Positions 1 to 10,773 of a stretch of 64,000 nt of DNA are shown one piece after another (the stretch's first letter is position 1; each line of letters opens with the position of its first letter). The stretch comes from Zarea fungicola. Taxonomy: Eukaryota; Ascomycota; Sordariomycetes; Hypocreales; Cordycipitaceae. The DNA is taken from assembly GCA_900169235.1 (NCBI GenBank), contig FWCC01000269.1:186001-250000 (forward strand), in the 5' to 3' direction. The notes under the pieces were generated by a model. It was not told the origin of the DNA, searched no databases, and saw only the letters and a program-made list of their open reading frames with translations. The position numbers and the translations under genes are program-made.

Positions 1-593
1 GTGCTGCTTATAGCGCAATTGACCCCTTCTCATTGGCCTCATTGGCCTCATTGGCTACCCATTAGTTTTGAGCTGTCCGTACTCCTCACTTGGAAGCTGA
101 ATTGACAAAATAAATTGAACAAGAAAAAAAAAGAGAAAATTCTGTAAACAAGGTACTGTCACGTCACATTCTTAACCATATAAAGAAATCTAATGTATTT
201 CTTAAAAGCCCTCGCGGGTCTCATGTGTGCATGTATTGCCATGTCTGCGTGTCTGTGTCTGTGTCTGTGTCTGCGTGCTCTACTGTTTTCATCTCATCAG
301 AAAAGAAAAGACCGTGGTTTGTCACACTAAACTAATTCGTCGCGCGTGCTCTGCTAATAATCGGAATCCCGCTAAAACGCCGTATAAAGTAAAAGCTGGG
401 ATATTGGCGAAGCAGAATAAGACTCGCCTCTAAAACAAAAAAACGACAAAGAAAAAGAGAATATGTATTTCGCCCAAAGAAGAAAAGGAGAGAGAGAGTG
501 TGTGTGTATGTCAAGTCAAAAGAGTAAAACAAAACTTCAAAAGCCACGCTTTCATTTTCCCCATCATTCCGCCAACCTCATTCATTCAAAACT
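1..593. other. Gene-free flank with TGTGTC microsatellite
   Basis: This AT-rich 3' flank of the trehalose gene has no recognisable gene. It holds a short (GTGTCT)n run at about 249-274 and a GA/GT-rich stretch at about 485-510. Confidence 0.6.
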
Positions 594-3498
594 TTACGCC
601 CCCGTCTGCCCAAACCCGATGCCAGCAAGACGCTGAAGGAACGTAAGAACGCCTGAAAAAAAAAGTTAGCAAATTCGAAGACGGGAATAGCAGCCAGAAA
701 CATCAAAACTCACCACTGACACCTTGGGTCAACGTGGCACTGGCTTCCGTGCTACGGCTGCCCAGGCTAACCGTCACCACCTCGCCCACCGTCCCAACGT
801 CACCCAGCAGGTTCGCCCACTTGAACACCTTTTCGTCCTCGCGCCCGTCGCCAATCACCATCATAAAGTCCACGCTCTCCTTGTGCTGCCCGTCCGGCGC
901 CAGGTGCCGCTTCAGCCTGTCAAACACCTGCTGCGCTGCCGTGCTCTTGGTCCAGTCCGCCGGCTCCACGATGATGCAGTGCTCCATCAGCACCGCGTGC
1001 ACCCGCTGCGACTCGCACGCGTCGTTGACGTGGCTCGTGCAGTCCGCCGCCAGCCGCGACGCCGACTCAAAGTCCTCGGCGTTGCCAAAGTGGAAAATCA
1101 GACTGCACCGCCGCTCCTCCAGCTCCGACCCCGGCGTCCGCTCCAGGTAGTACGTGAGAATGTTCTTGACCGAGCGCTTCCAGTTCTTAATCTGAGACGT
1201 GTCGGCCATTTCCTCCCACTCCACCTCCCCGTGGTCCCGCAGAAAGCACCCATTCTCCGCAATCAGTCCCAGGTTCGGCACCCGCTGGAACACCCGGTCC
1301 AGCTCCTCCGGCAGCCGTCCCGACATGACGTACACGCTGTTGCGCTCATCCAGCAGCAGCTCGTTGAGCACATCCAGCGTTCTCTGCGGGCTCACGGGAA
1401 TGATTTGGTTGACCGGGCCCCAGTTTACCAGCGTGCCCTCATAGTCCAGGATGAACAGCCGGCGTTTGGAGAGCCTGTACTTGTCCATGACCACGGGCAC
1501 AGAAAGCCGAGGCACCGACGTCTGGTCGCGCTTGTGCTGGGTCTCATAGGCCCGGTCGAGACGAGACAAAAACTCTGTGGACCAGTGCGCCCCAGTGTGC
1601 AGCGAGACGGCCTTGTACAGATTCTCCCACCGCGTCTTCTTTTCGTCGTCGGACATTTCCAGGGCCTGCTTGATGGCATCCGCGCACTGGCGATAGTCCC
1701 ACGGGTTGACGCGAAGCTCGTTGCCGTTGAAGAGCGACGACGTGCCAGTAAACTCGGACAGAATCAACGACCCATACTTTTTCTCTGGGTAGATTTTACC
1801 GTCCTGGCAAAAGAGATACTCGTGTGACGTCAGGTTCATGCCCTCACGCTGGCTGGTAATCATGAGAGCATCGGCAATGCTGAGCAGCGCCAGGTACTGG
1901 GCATAGTCAATGTCCTGCTTCAGGTAGACGACGGGCTGGTACGCGAGGTTCGCCCACGAGGAATTGACGCGGGTGACAATATCAGACACGGTCGCATCCA
2001 GGTCGCTCTTTTCACTAGACGACAGCGCCACTTGGATCAGCACCGTGTGCTCGCGCCACTCTGGGTACTTGTTGAGGAACAGCTCGTACGAGAGCAGCTT
2101 CTGGCGGACGCCGCGCACATGATCCAGCTTGTCCCGCGCGACAATGAGCTTCTTGCCCTTGTATCGCTCCTGAAGAATGTCGAGCCAGCGTGTGACTTCC
2201 GACTTTTCCCGGTGCAGCGAGAGGCTGATGGGGTCGATGCCAATCGCCAGATTGACAACGTCGACGAACCTATCTTCCAGCTGCAGGCCCTCGGGCGTGG
2301 CCTCGACGCTGAGAATGCGGCTGCACGTCTGCAAAAAGTGGCGGTTGTATTCGCGGATCTGAAAGCCCACCAGGTTGGCACCCAGCATGCCCTCGAGGAG
2401 CTGCTTGCGGACGGCGAGGCAGCGAAAGACCTCGGACGAGGGAAAGGGCACGTGCAAAAAGAAGCCAATCTTGGCCTCGGGCAGCTTCTGGCGAACCATG
2501 TTGGGGACGAGAAGCAGGTGGTAGTCGTGGACCCAGACGACGTCGCCGCGCTTCCAGTTGGCGACAATCTTGTCGGCAAAGGCCTGGTTGACGTTGACGT
2601 AAAACTGCCACGAGTGGTCCTCGTAGGCCTTGCTCTTGGGGTTGTCGGGGATCTGGTAGTGGAAGACGGGCCAGAGGATCTGCTTGCAAAAGTGGCTGTA
2701 GTGGCCGTCAAAGTCCTTGTCGGAGCAAAAGACGGTCAGCATGTCGTGCTCCGTGGCAAGCGTGTCCTCAATGTTTTGCTTCTGGTCCGTCTCGTCGAGG
2801 GCATCGGTGGGCATGCCGAGGGTGCCCACCCACATGTGCTCGCCCAGCTTGCCGTCGCGGGCGGCGGCGTCGACGGCATTGCGCAGGCCACCGTTGCCCT
2901 GGTCGGCATTGACGACCTTGAAGGGCGCCGAGGCAAAGACGCGGTCATGGCTGTCGCTTCGGAGATGCGGCTTAGGCTGCACGACGCCGCGACGGCCAAG
3001 CTCGCGGGCCTTTTGCAGAGTGCGGCCCTGCTCAAAGGCATGGGCGGCTGGGGGCGAGTTGGCGCGGGACTTGGGCTGGTCGGAGCGATGGCCCCAGGAC
3101 TGGGAGAGCTTGTCGGTGGGCGACTCCATCTCGTGGGGGTATTGGATTCGCAAGCCATCTTCGTTGGCAAAGAGATTGGGCGACCGGGACTCGTCGGTAG
3201 GCGTGTGCGGCGGCGTGATGTCTGGCCGGGGAGCGAAGAGGCTAGGGCGATCAGGCGCAGCCTGGGAGACGGGTTTGCGAGGCTCGGTGACGGAAGAGCG
3301 ACGTCTGTTTATTGTAGAGCGGCGAGGGGGTGTGCCGGGCAGCTGGAACTGCACCGTCTTTGGTAAGAAACTAGAATGTGCACAAGATTTGTTAGCATGC
3401 AATGCAATGTGCTTTTGAGTTTGTGATGCCAAGCCTGGCAGTGGCGGCGGTTATTGAAGCGGGGGAGGGGCTTACAGTGAGCAGACAAACACAGTCAT
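594..3498 (-). CDS. TPS3: Trehalose synthase complex regulatory subunit (Tps3/Tsl1-like)
   Basis: Three exons: 3476-3498, 714-3370 and 594-652; introns of 105 and 61 bp, both with GCTAAC branch sites; 912 aa. The first exon gives MTVFVCSL, joined in phase to FLPKTVQF. The small last exon gives GVLTFLQRLAGIGFGQTGA, so stopping at the in-frame TGA inside the intron would lose the true C terminus. A low-complexity linker (to about residue 150) precedes a GT20 trehalose-6-phosphate synthase domain (about 180-640) and a trehalose-phosphatase-like domain (about 660-880). Both look non-catalytic. The phosphatase motif DYDGTL reads DYEGTL and the GDD.TDE motif reads GDGREDE. In the synthase motif the usual Arg and Lys of RLDYxKG read KLDHVRG. 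In yeast such subunits stabilise the cytosolic Tps1/Tps2 complex. A degenerate Tps2 is less likely. The domain call is secure; the Tps3 versus Tsl1 label is inference. Confidence 0.9.
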
Positions 3499-6400
3499 CT
3501 TGAAGCAGTCTTGTTGACAATGAGGGAGTATAAAAGCAAGATTCGATAAAGACGTTGAATTCGAGGTCCACGATGCAGCTTGGCGGCCGTATGCTTGCTG
3601 GCGAATTTGTAACCGATAAAGCAAAGATAGCTCCTCTTAGCTGTTAGAGCTGGTAAGCCATGAGGGCTACTGTATGTTGGACCAAGGACAGGACAGGACA
3701 GATCAAGGACAGTGTTGACCGATTAAGCGAGCGCGTAAAACGCGATATGAAGATGCAGTATGCGTCGTGTTATAGCGCATAGGCGATTGAGCTGATGAAT
3801 GCAAAGGAAAAAAAGTCCAACGGGTAAGCTTTTTTTTGGGGATGGCTGGTTGTTGTTTGAGAAACCGTCGTCAGCCCAGCTTGGCGGGGAGCGTTTTGAA
3901 AATGTTGGCGGGGGCGCGGCCTGGGAAGCCACAGGGAGCCACAGGGAGCCACTTGCGCTGTATCGCACTGACACGCCGCTGATGCTGCCACTTGTTGGGC
4001 GGTTACCAGAAACAGAATGGTAGCTGAGGGATGGCCAGCCTTAGCCTATGATAACCGGCGACCTATTATTATACTGGGTAGCGCGAGTCCCAACACTTGA
4101 GACGTTTTGCTTTCTTTTTAAGGTTTATCTTTTTTTTTTCCTGGTGGTGGCGGATTGCAGATGAGAGGTTGGAGGGCCAAGGTCGTGGGGTACCTGATTC
4201 AATCAGTGTCTCTCCTGCGCTATTTAAAGCTTTTGGGGCAAGGAAAGATAAGAGAAAAGAAATGTGTGTAAGAAGGTACCTGTAAATGTAACTATACTCC
4301 CGTATGTGGCAGAGGTACTGTACTAGATGGTTATAGGATATATGAAGAGGGCTATGCTGTTCTGGGTGGTGCAGATGCTGGCGGTGCCGAGACCAGGCGT
4401 GCGTTTCGTCGACGACGTAATAACGACGGTGCGATTCTGCTGGAGCTATTGCTTTTGCTCCGCGGTTAAAGCTATGCCGTGTTTGACAAAAATGGGCAGC
4501 ATCATCAGCACAAGGTGAATCGAGATTAATCGCTCAACGTGCAGGGGGCAAGGTACCTTGCAGGGAACAATCACTCCAGACAGTGATGGGGCAGGCTTTT
4601 TTCTCCTTCTTTTTCTTGTCCCTTTTATCCTCTGGGGATTCTGTAAATAAATAAAAGAAATGACAACGTAGCAGTCAATGGCCTCGGAGAGGGGCCAAGC
4701 ACACACTTGCTGCAGTGTATGCTGGGCGGCGGCGAAGCTTTTTCGTCTGAAAGGGAACGGGTGGGTTCAAAACGGCTGTCGATCCAAGCCACAATTCTTG
4801 GAAACTCTGTTTTATTTTCCCTTCTTTAACTTTTGTTTCCTAATGCTGCAGCGCTACAGCATGCAGCTGCTTTCCTTTGGACGGATGACTGCTGACTGAT
4901 GGTGCACTGCTGACTGACGGTGCGCTGCTGAATGTGGTCAAGGTTTGTCGTGAGCGACGACAAGGATTCTCGGGTCAACTTGATGGCAAATAGAAAAAGG
5001 TGAGCCGTCACTTTTGATGCAGTTAGGCAGGTTGCGCCTCTTTTCTTGAAAAGGCAGTCCGGTTGAGGTGAACAAGACCAAGGAATAAGAGTCCGTCAAA
5101 GTAGGTAGGCAGGCAGAGCCGAGTCCAGTCAAGACATGAAAAAAGGATGTGATTGATGGTCACTTGCTCCTTTTATTCATCTTGTTGGTCTCTCTTCAAT
5201 TTGGTCCGTCTCGTTTTCGTCTTTTATTCACCATCATCTGGTTAGGCTGCGAATTTAGCTCTTACTTGAAAACCCATGGCAGCCCAATATCAAAATTTAT
5301 TTAATTGTTTTATTTTTATTCGTCCATCAAGCCCGTCAGTGGCCCAAGCGGGCAAAAATTCAATAGCCGCCCCTCCCTCCCCTCCAATAAGACGGCTTTT
5401 GTGTTGCTTGTCGACAGTCCATCATCGTGAAAGCTTCATACTCTGTAGTCACCTGCCCCCCCTCCCCAGCTATTTCTTTTTATTGAAGAAATATTATCGT
5501 AGCGAAAAGAATTGGGCTCTGTCTTTTTGACGGGGCCTCCGGTGTGTCTCTCCTAATAAATGTGCTACATAACAGGGTATGTCTGTTTCTCCCTCTGTTT
5601 ACCGTGTAGAGTTAGACTCGCCACTACTTACAGCTGAGGCTCCCGCCCGCCCGCTTCCGCCATCGCCGCCGCCGTAATGCATCTATAAGAACAAATCACT
5701 CATATAATTCCTGACAGCATTGGATGCCTATGTAGATTCTAATGGCAGAAGACTACTAAACAATATAGTAATTTCATCATTGTAACCATCCCGTTCTGCC
5801 CGGCATTTACTCGGCCCTCTCCGGCGTTCATCCCTTTAGGTACCCATCATGCCAACCTAGTCTATTTTCGACATGTATTTCTCAATAAATACATGGCTCC
5901 AAGGCTTAAAAATAACTAAATAAAAATGACCAAGGTTTTATAATCGCTCACAAGAGCTCTCTGCGCTACCAATCATTCAAGAGGATGCACAATGTAAGAC
6001 GTGCGTTTGGCCAAGAGCAAATCACACCTTGGCCCCTCATCTCTACCCCATGCTTGAAACTCGGTCATTTTTCTTCCCTTCTTTCATCTGCCAGTCTTGT
6101 ATCTGGTTATTTATTTTCTTTTAATAATTTTTCCTTCCCTTGGCCCAGAGGCCCACCAGAACTGCAACGATGCAGTCCTGCAGTCCAGCGTGCATTAGCC
6201 CACTCGCGGGCCGAGCCCTCTTGTTCGCCGCCACCATCCATGGCGTTGGGCTCTTCGCTTCGCGCCCGCAAATCCCCGTTCTGATTTTCTTGCATGCATG
6301 TCTGGAATTAGTCTTGCCGTTTTCTTACCTGTCAGGGAGCAATCCCCTAGACCCTTTTCAAACTGTACACACAAAATCGATTGAACCGCGGCAGTCTCGG

Positions 6401-7633
6401 CTTAGCCCGCAACAACCTCCTCTCTCAATTCTCACCAAGCCCAGCTGACTGGCTCGTCTGTCCAAGTTGCGGGTTGGACAACACATTCGCTCTGTTTATT
6501 AATCTGTCGCCTGTCCTTCTGTCTCTTCCCTGTATGTTGTGCAACGCACCAAACTATACATTTCTTGAATTGTTCCATTCTTTGTGTAGCGTCTTCCGTC
6601 TCGACTCGTTGATTCATACTCCAAATCCCGCTCTGTACATTGTCCACGACAATCTTACCCTGTGGCGGCGGGTGGCTTGTCCTCTTCCCGCATGCATGCG
6701 TTTCCAAGTAAAACACCCCGCCTCTGCGTTGTTCAAAGGCGGCGCAACCTCGCATCGCATCCCATGCAGCAGCTGGTTCGCAAGGCTCTGGCTCGCTTCT
6801 TCACATGATTGATACATTGATCCAGGTTTCTAGTTGTATTCCTTTCGTTTTGACTTGTATCACTTCATCGATCTCTCTCTTTTTGATCCCAATGTAAATG
6901 TCAACTCCGCAGATGACCTCTTTTATCGGAGGCTTTGCACGAACCTATGCATGACCAGGCCAACTACCAACCCCAGATCTTTTTTTTGTAATTTTTACTA
7001 TAATTTTCATTTCTACAACAGGTTTAATTGAGACAGTCTCGGAATAATCTCATCGGCGTTGTCTAGTATCCACATCTCTCCGCACATTCAACTTCCCCAA
7101 CCTTTTTCTCAGGTACTCGTCCATCTCCTCCTCCCTACATTGACCATGCATGGCCTGTTTTTCTCTTTGTCCCATGTGTCAAATGTCATAATTCACCTTG
7201 CACTCCTTCGCCTACGCAATACGCCTTTTCTGTTCAAAAAGAAACGCCACAGCGTCAAACCCGTCGTCACAAGCTTACACCTGGGTTGTCCCAGCCCCGC
7301 GATGCAATCGGCCAATCGCATCGTGCAACTGACAGCCTGCAGACAGAGCTCTTGGCCACTCACATTGATGGCCGCCGTGTACAAGACAAGATAGAGAAAA
7401 ATAAGCCCATGCTTTTATCATCTATTGCAAAACTTTTATTTAAAAAAAAACCCAAGTATACCCCTCAATCTATCATGCACGCCACGTCAATATCCCATTC
7501 CTTGCATGAACCCAAAAGTCGTCATCGTCGCATTTCGTGCATATAATAAACGATCATCTATACTAGGACATGTAATGCCCTCATGAAATATACGCTCTCT
7601 CATTCTATCCCTTTTCTTTGACTTTTAATTTCT
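3499..7633. other. 4.1-kb gene-free interval
   Basis: This interval lies between the start of the trehalose gene and the stop of RSA4, so it should contain the promoter of the former and the 3' UTR of the latter. Open frames here (the longest about 143 codons near 6.4-6.8 kb) show no domain, no coherent splice structure and overlapping frames on both strands. Pyrimidine-rich tracts near 5.38 and 5.64 kb are typical of fungal 5' regions. An imperfect direct repeat of GGAGCCACA lies near 3930-3950. I see no RNA gene. Confidence 0.55.
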
Positions 7634-9328
7634 TTAATTGCACCATAGGCGCACCGCCTTGTCCTTTCCGCCACTGCCAACCTTTTTTCCGTCTGGACTC
7701 CAGTCAACCGCATAGACCTCATCTTGGTGGCCAGGCAGGTCGGAAGCCAACTTGTGCGTCGCCATTGACCACACCTTTAGCGTTGTATCCTTGGATGCCG
7801 TCACCAGCAGTCGCGAGTCTGCAGAAAACGCGCACTGGTATACCGGCGCCACGTGGCCTCGGAGCGTGTTGATGAATTTGCCGTCCCTAGTATTGTCATG
7901 TCAGTCCTATCGCTCTTTAAAAAATCACACCACTTTTTTTCAGTCCATTACAAGTCATAAAATTCCTCCTTGTCCACATACCTCGCATTCCATAGTTTTG
8001 TGTGGTTATCCCACCCTGAGCTGGCAATCAGGGTGCCATCCGGCGAAAACGTTACATGGTTCACCTGCTTCTGGTGTCCCAGCATCCTCGCCACCGGCTT
8101 CGTCCCTTGCGACGGATCCCACAGGTACATGGTAAAATCATCGCTTGCCGAGACTAGCCGCTCAGCAACCTTTCCCTGTATTCTCGCAGCCTTTTCGAAT
8201 CGCGCCTTGGCCTTGGCACGCTTTTCCTCCTCCGTCTTGGGCGTCGGCGTGTGATCAAAGTAAGATGTCCTCAGCGCAAACTCCGTCGACAGCGCCAGGT
8301 GGTTGACCCAATGGGCGTGCGACGAGAGCGTGTGCAGGAGCGTCCCCAGCTCCGCGTTCCATATCTTTACAGTCTTGTCGTGGCTGGCTGTGTAAATATT
8401 TCCTGTGCCTCCCCATTTCACGCAGCTGACGCTGCTCTTGTGTCCCGACAGCACATGCTCCGTCGTGCCATTGTCCACAACCCAGATGCGCACCGTCGAG
8501 TCTTTGCTGGCACTGGCCAGCCGTGGCGTGCCGTCCCGCCACAGGTGGTACGGCTCCCACGCAATGTTTGTCACCCATTTGGCATGCCCGCTGAATGTTC
8601 CCCCAGAAACGGCCTTGCCGGTAACCGGGTCCCACAGACGAACCGTCTTGTCCATGCTGCCCGTCGCCAGTCGCTGCCCGTCAGGAGACCACGCGACGCA
8701 CAGCACCCAGCCCTTGTGGCCGGAAAGAGTATGTTTAGGCGTTCCGGTATCGGTGTCCATGATTCTCGCCGTGTTGTCGCCCGACCCGGTGGCCAGCAGG
8801 CTGCTCGTCTGCGGCGGAAACTGTGCTGCCAGAATGGCTTCGCCGTGTCCCGGAATGCGATGCGACATGCGCGTGACGGCTTGTACTTTGAACACGGCCT
8901 GAGGCTCGGCGCTCAGTGTCACCGTGGTCTCGAAGGGGTTTTCCACGCCATGGCTGCGTAGCAATTGGAGTAGATCGCTCGGGTACTGGTCGACAATGAT
9001 GTCGCTGCCGGGGATGTGGATTCTGAATCGGTATGGGACGAATTCCTCTTTTTCCTAATTTCCCAAAAGTTAGTCATTGTCATGGAATTCAGCCTGTTGC
9101 ACGGCGTACCCTTGCGAGAAGTGTATTCAGAAGAAGCGACAGGTTTTTCTCTGAAGCGTCGGCGAGCGGGACCTCGACCAGTGCCTGCTGATTGCCATCT
9201 GGGTCGACAAAGCGAGCCTTGATGGAGCCCTCAGGACCGGCCGCGACCGTAACATCCTGCTGCACACGGGCGCGCTCGAGGACTTCGCGGCGTTGTCTTT
9301 TGGACGGAGGGGGGAGAACTGTCGACAT
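7634..9328 (-). CDS. RSA4: Ribosome assembly protein 4 (Notchless/Rsa4), WD40
   Basis: Three exons: 9110-9328, 7982-9054 and 7634-7886; introns of 55 and 94 bp; 514 aa, essentially the length of yeast Rsa4. The N-terminal part (about residues 25-120) fits the ubiquitin-like NLE domain, and the rest is an eight-bladed WD40 propeller. WD signatures include SGHKGWVLCVAWSPDG, GSMDKTVRLWD, SASKDSTVRIW, SHDKTVKIWN and SGGKDKAVRLW. In the known family Rsa4 sits on nuclear pre-60S particles, where its UBL domain engages the MIDAS domain of the AAA ATPase Rea1/Midasin, so that ATP hydrolysis releases assembly factors. The last intron is needed to join NAR to DGKFINTLRGH, the start of the final blade; reading through it gives a premature stop. 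Identification is confident. Confidence 0.95.
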
Positions 9329-9576
9329 TTTGCTGTATAATCCGTATTCTTGCAGGAGCAGGATTGCCAGAAAAGTCGTCGATATCTAGTGGGGCACCTG
9401 GCAAAAAACCAAAATTTTGGCGGTGAAATTCTTGCAGGCTAAAGCTAATCGCTTGGCCTGTTTTTACAGCGCCACCCACTGTCGGTCACTAATTTAGTCG
9501 CCCGTCAGTAGTCACTGTCGGTCACTGTCGGTACCTGTTGGTACTATCGGTTGCTGTAAGCCTGGTATAGATGATG

Positions 9577-10541
9577 TCAAGAATTTGGCCCCCGAACCCG
9601 TCTTGAATTATTCACAAAATGCTGAAATTGCGAGATTCCAATATCCGGTATTGGCACTGCTGCTTGTGCGGCTGCATGGTCCATTTGAAACTGAGTGTCG
9701 TTAATCAATTGCTGTCCCAAGAGTTGTCCATCCCCCTGCAGATGGTCCTGCAGCTGTTCTGCTTCAGGCACGAGATCCTCGGCCATGTTTACTCGCTGTC
9801 TTTTGTTGGCTGGCGCCATGTTGCTCGCTTCCACGTCGTTTTGTCGCTTCTCTTGCGCTTCTTTCCGCTGCTGGCGCTGCGTAGCCTCATTCTCCACGGC
9901 ATACATGGCAGCAATACGCAGCTGAAGAGTAGAAAGTATCTGCATTCTCTCCGCACTTGAAAGCTTCCTGTATTCTCCTTTGAGTTGGTTGAATGTGTCC
10001 CCAGTGAGCCGTAACGTTGTGTCTGGCACCCCGGCTACTTGCAAGGCTGACAAGGTTTCTGCCTCTTGTGATGGCACATCTGCGACTGTTTTTGTTGGTA
10101 AATTTCATTCCACAGAGAGACGTATTCCTTACCTGTAGTTTCCGTATCCTCTTCCTCGTCATGGACAGGCTCTGGTGTGCCATGCTCGGGCGTGCCTGGT
10201 TCATGGTTGTGCTCATCACAGACAATGGTCAATACCCAGCCCCCAACAGACTTGCGGTTAACTGCCTTGGCCTTCCAGGGACAATCCGTCTTCTTGGTCG
10301 TCGTTTTATGCTTGGTCGCCGTGCATTTGTATGGACGGCCGCCGCGGTCGCATACCAAGTCGCAGCGGACAATGGCATTATTTGGCACATCCGCACCACC
10401 CATCCGTGAACGGTGTGACCGTACCTTGACAATCTTATAACCCTCCCTCTCCATCCGCTCATTGAGGTGTTGGATGAGATTCTCATAGCTGTTATAGACA
10501 CCCGAGAGGGGTACTGAAACTGCTGCTAAAATGCCGTACAT
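9577..10541 (-). CDS. FAR1-type DNA-binding domain protein
   Basis: Two exons, 10133-10541 and 9577-10085, joined by a 47-bp intron; 305 aa. Residues about 15-115 look like a FAR1/GCM-WRKY-type zinc-binding domain: a helix followed by EGYKIVKVRSH, Cys60, CDRGGRPYKC, the TDCPWKA motif with Cys87, and an HNH ending (His111, His113). An acidic linker follows, then a Gln-rich, partly coiled-coil C terminus containing NKRQR, a possible nuclear signal. FAR1-like proteins in fungi are usually transcription factors or domesticated Mutator-type transposase relatives. No transposase catalytic domain is visible, so a small DNA-binding regulator is the best description. It is divergent from MSH4, with 232 bp between start codons. 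An additional upstream exon cannot be excluded, because the family often begins close to the motif GVYxSYE. The target is unknown. Confidence 0.7.
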
Positions 10542-10773
10542 GGTTGTGGTGCCTTTGTCTTGCTCTACTATAAAAGAAGGGGATTATTTAGAGGTGCGGA
10601 TTTTGATGGTGCCTGGTGCCAATGCAGACAGTGTGCACAAATGTGGGGAGCACAGCGTCAAGTCCAACGTCAACCTGCGTTTGCGCACTTACAGCATCAT
10701 TCACGGTGCATCACAGTACATCAGCGTATACCTTGTCATATTAACCGACTTGTCATTTATTCCTGTCGTCAAA
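10542..10773. promoter_or_regulatory. Shared divergent promoter, FAR1-like / MSH4
   Basis: The 232 bp between the two inferred start codons must serve both genes if both starts are right. An in-frame extension of MSH4 to 10531 would overlap the other gene and starts with a non-conserved stretch, so the ATG at 10774 is preferred. No TATA box or known motif stands out. Confidence 0.45.

Noticed and set aside
724..3418. Long open frames on the plus strand opposite the trehalose gene (367, 444 and 233 codons)
   Set aside because: They mirror the GC-rich codon structure of the real minus-strand gene and carry no domain.
4543..4694. AGGGG stress-response-like pentamers upstream of the trehalose gene
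   Set aside because: Two copies more than 1 kb from the start; expected by chance at this length.
5985..6812. Frames of 99 and 143 codons upstream of RSA4
   Set aside because: Composition follows the CT-rich DNA; overlapping frames on the other strand and no family match.
10531..10773. N-terminal extension of MSH4 to 10531
   Set aside because: It would overlap the divergent FAR1-like gene, and the added 81 residues do not resemble Msh4.
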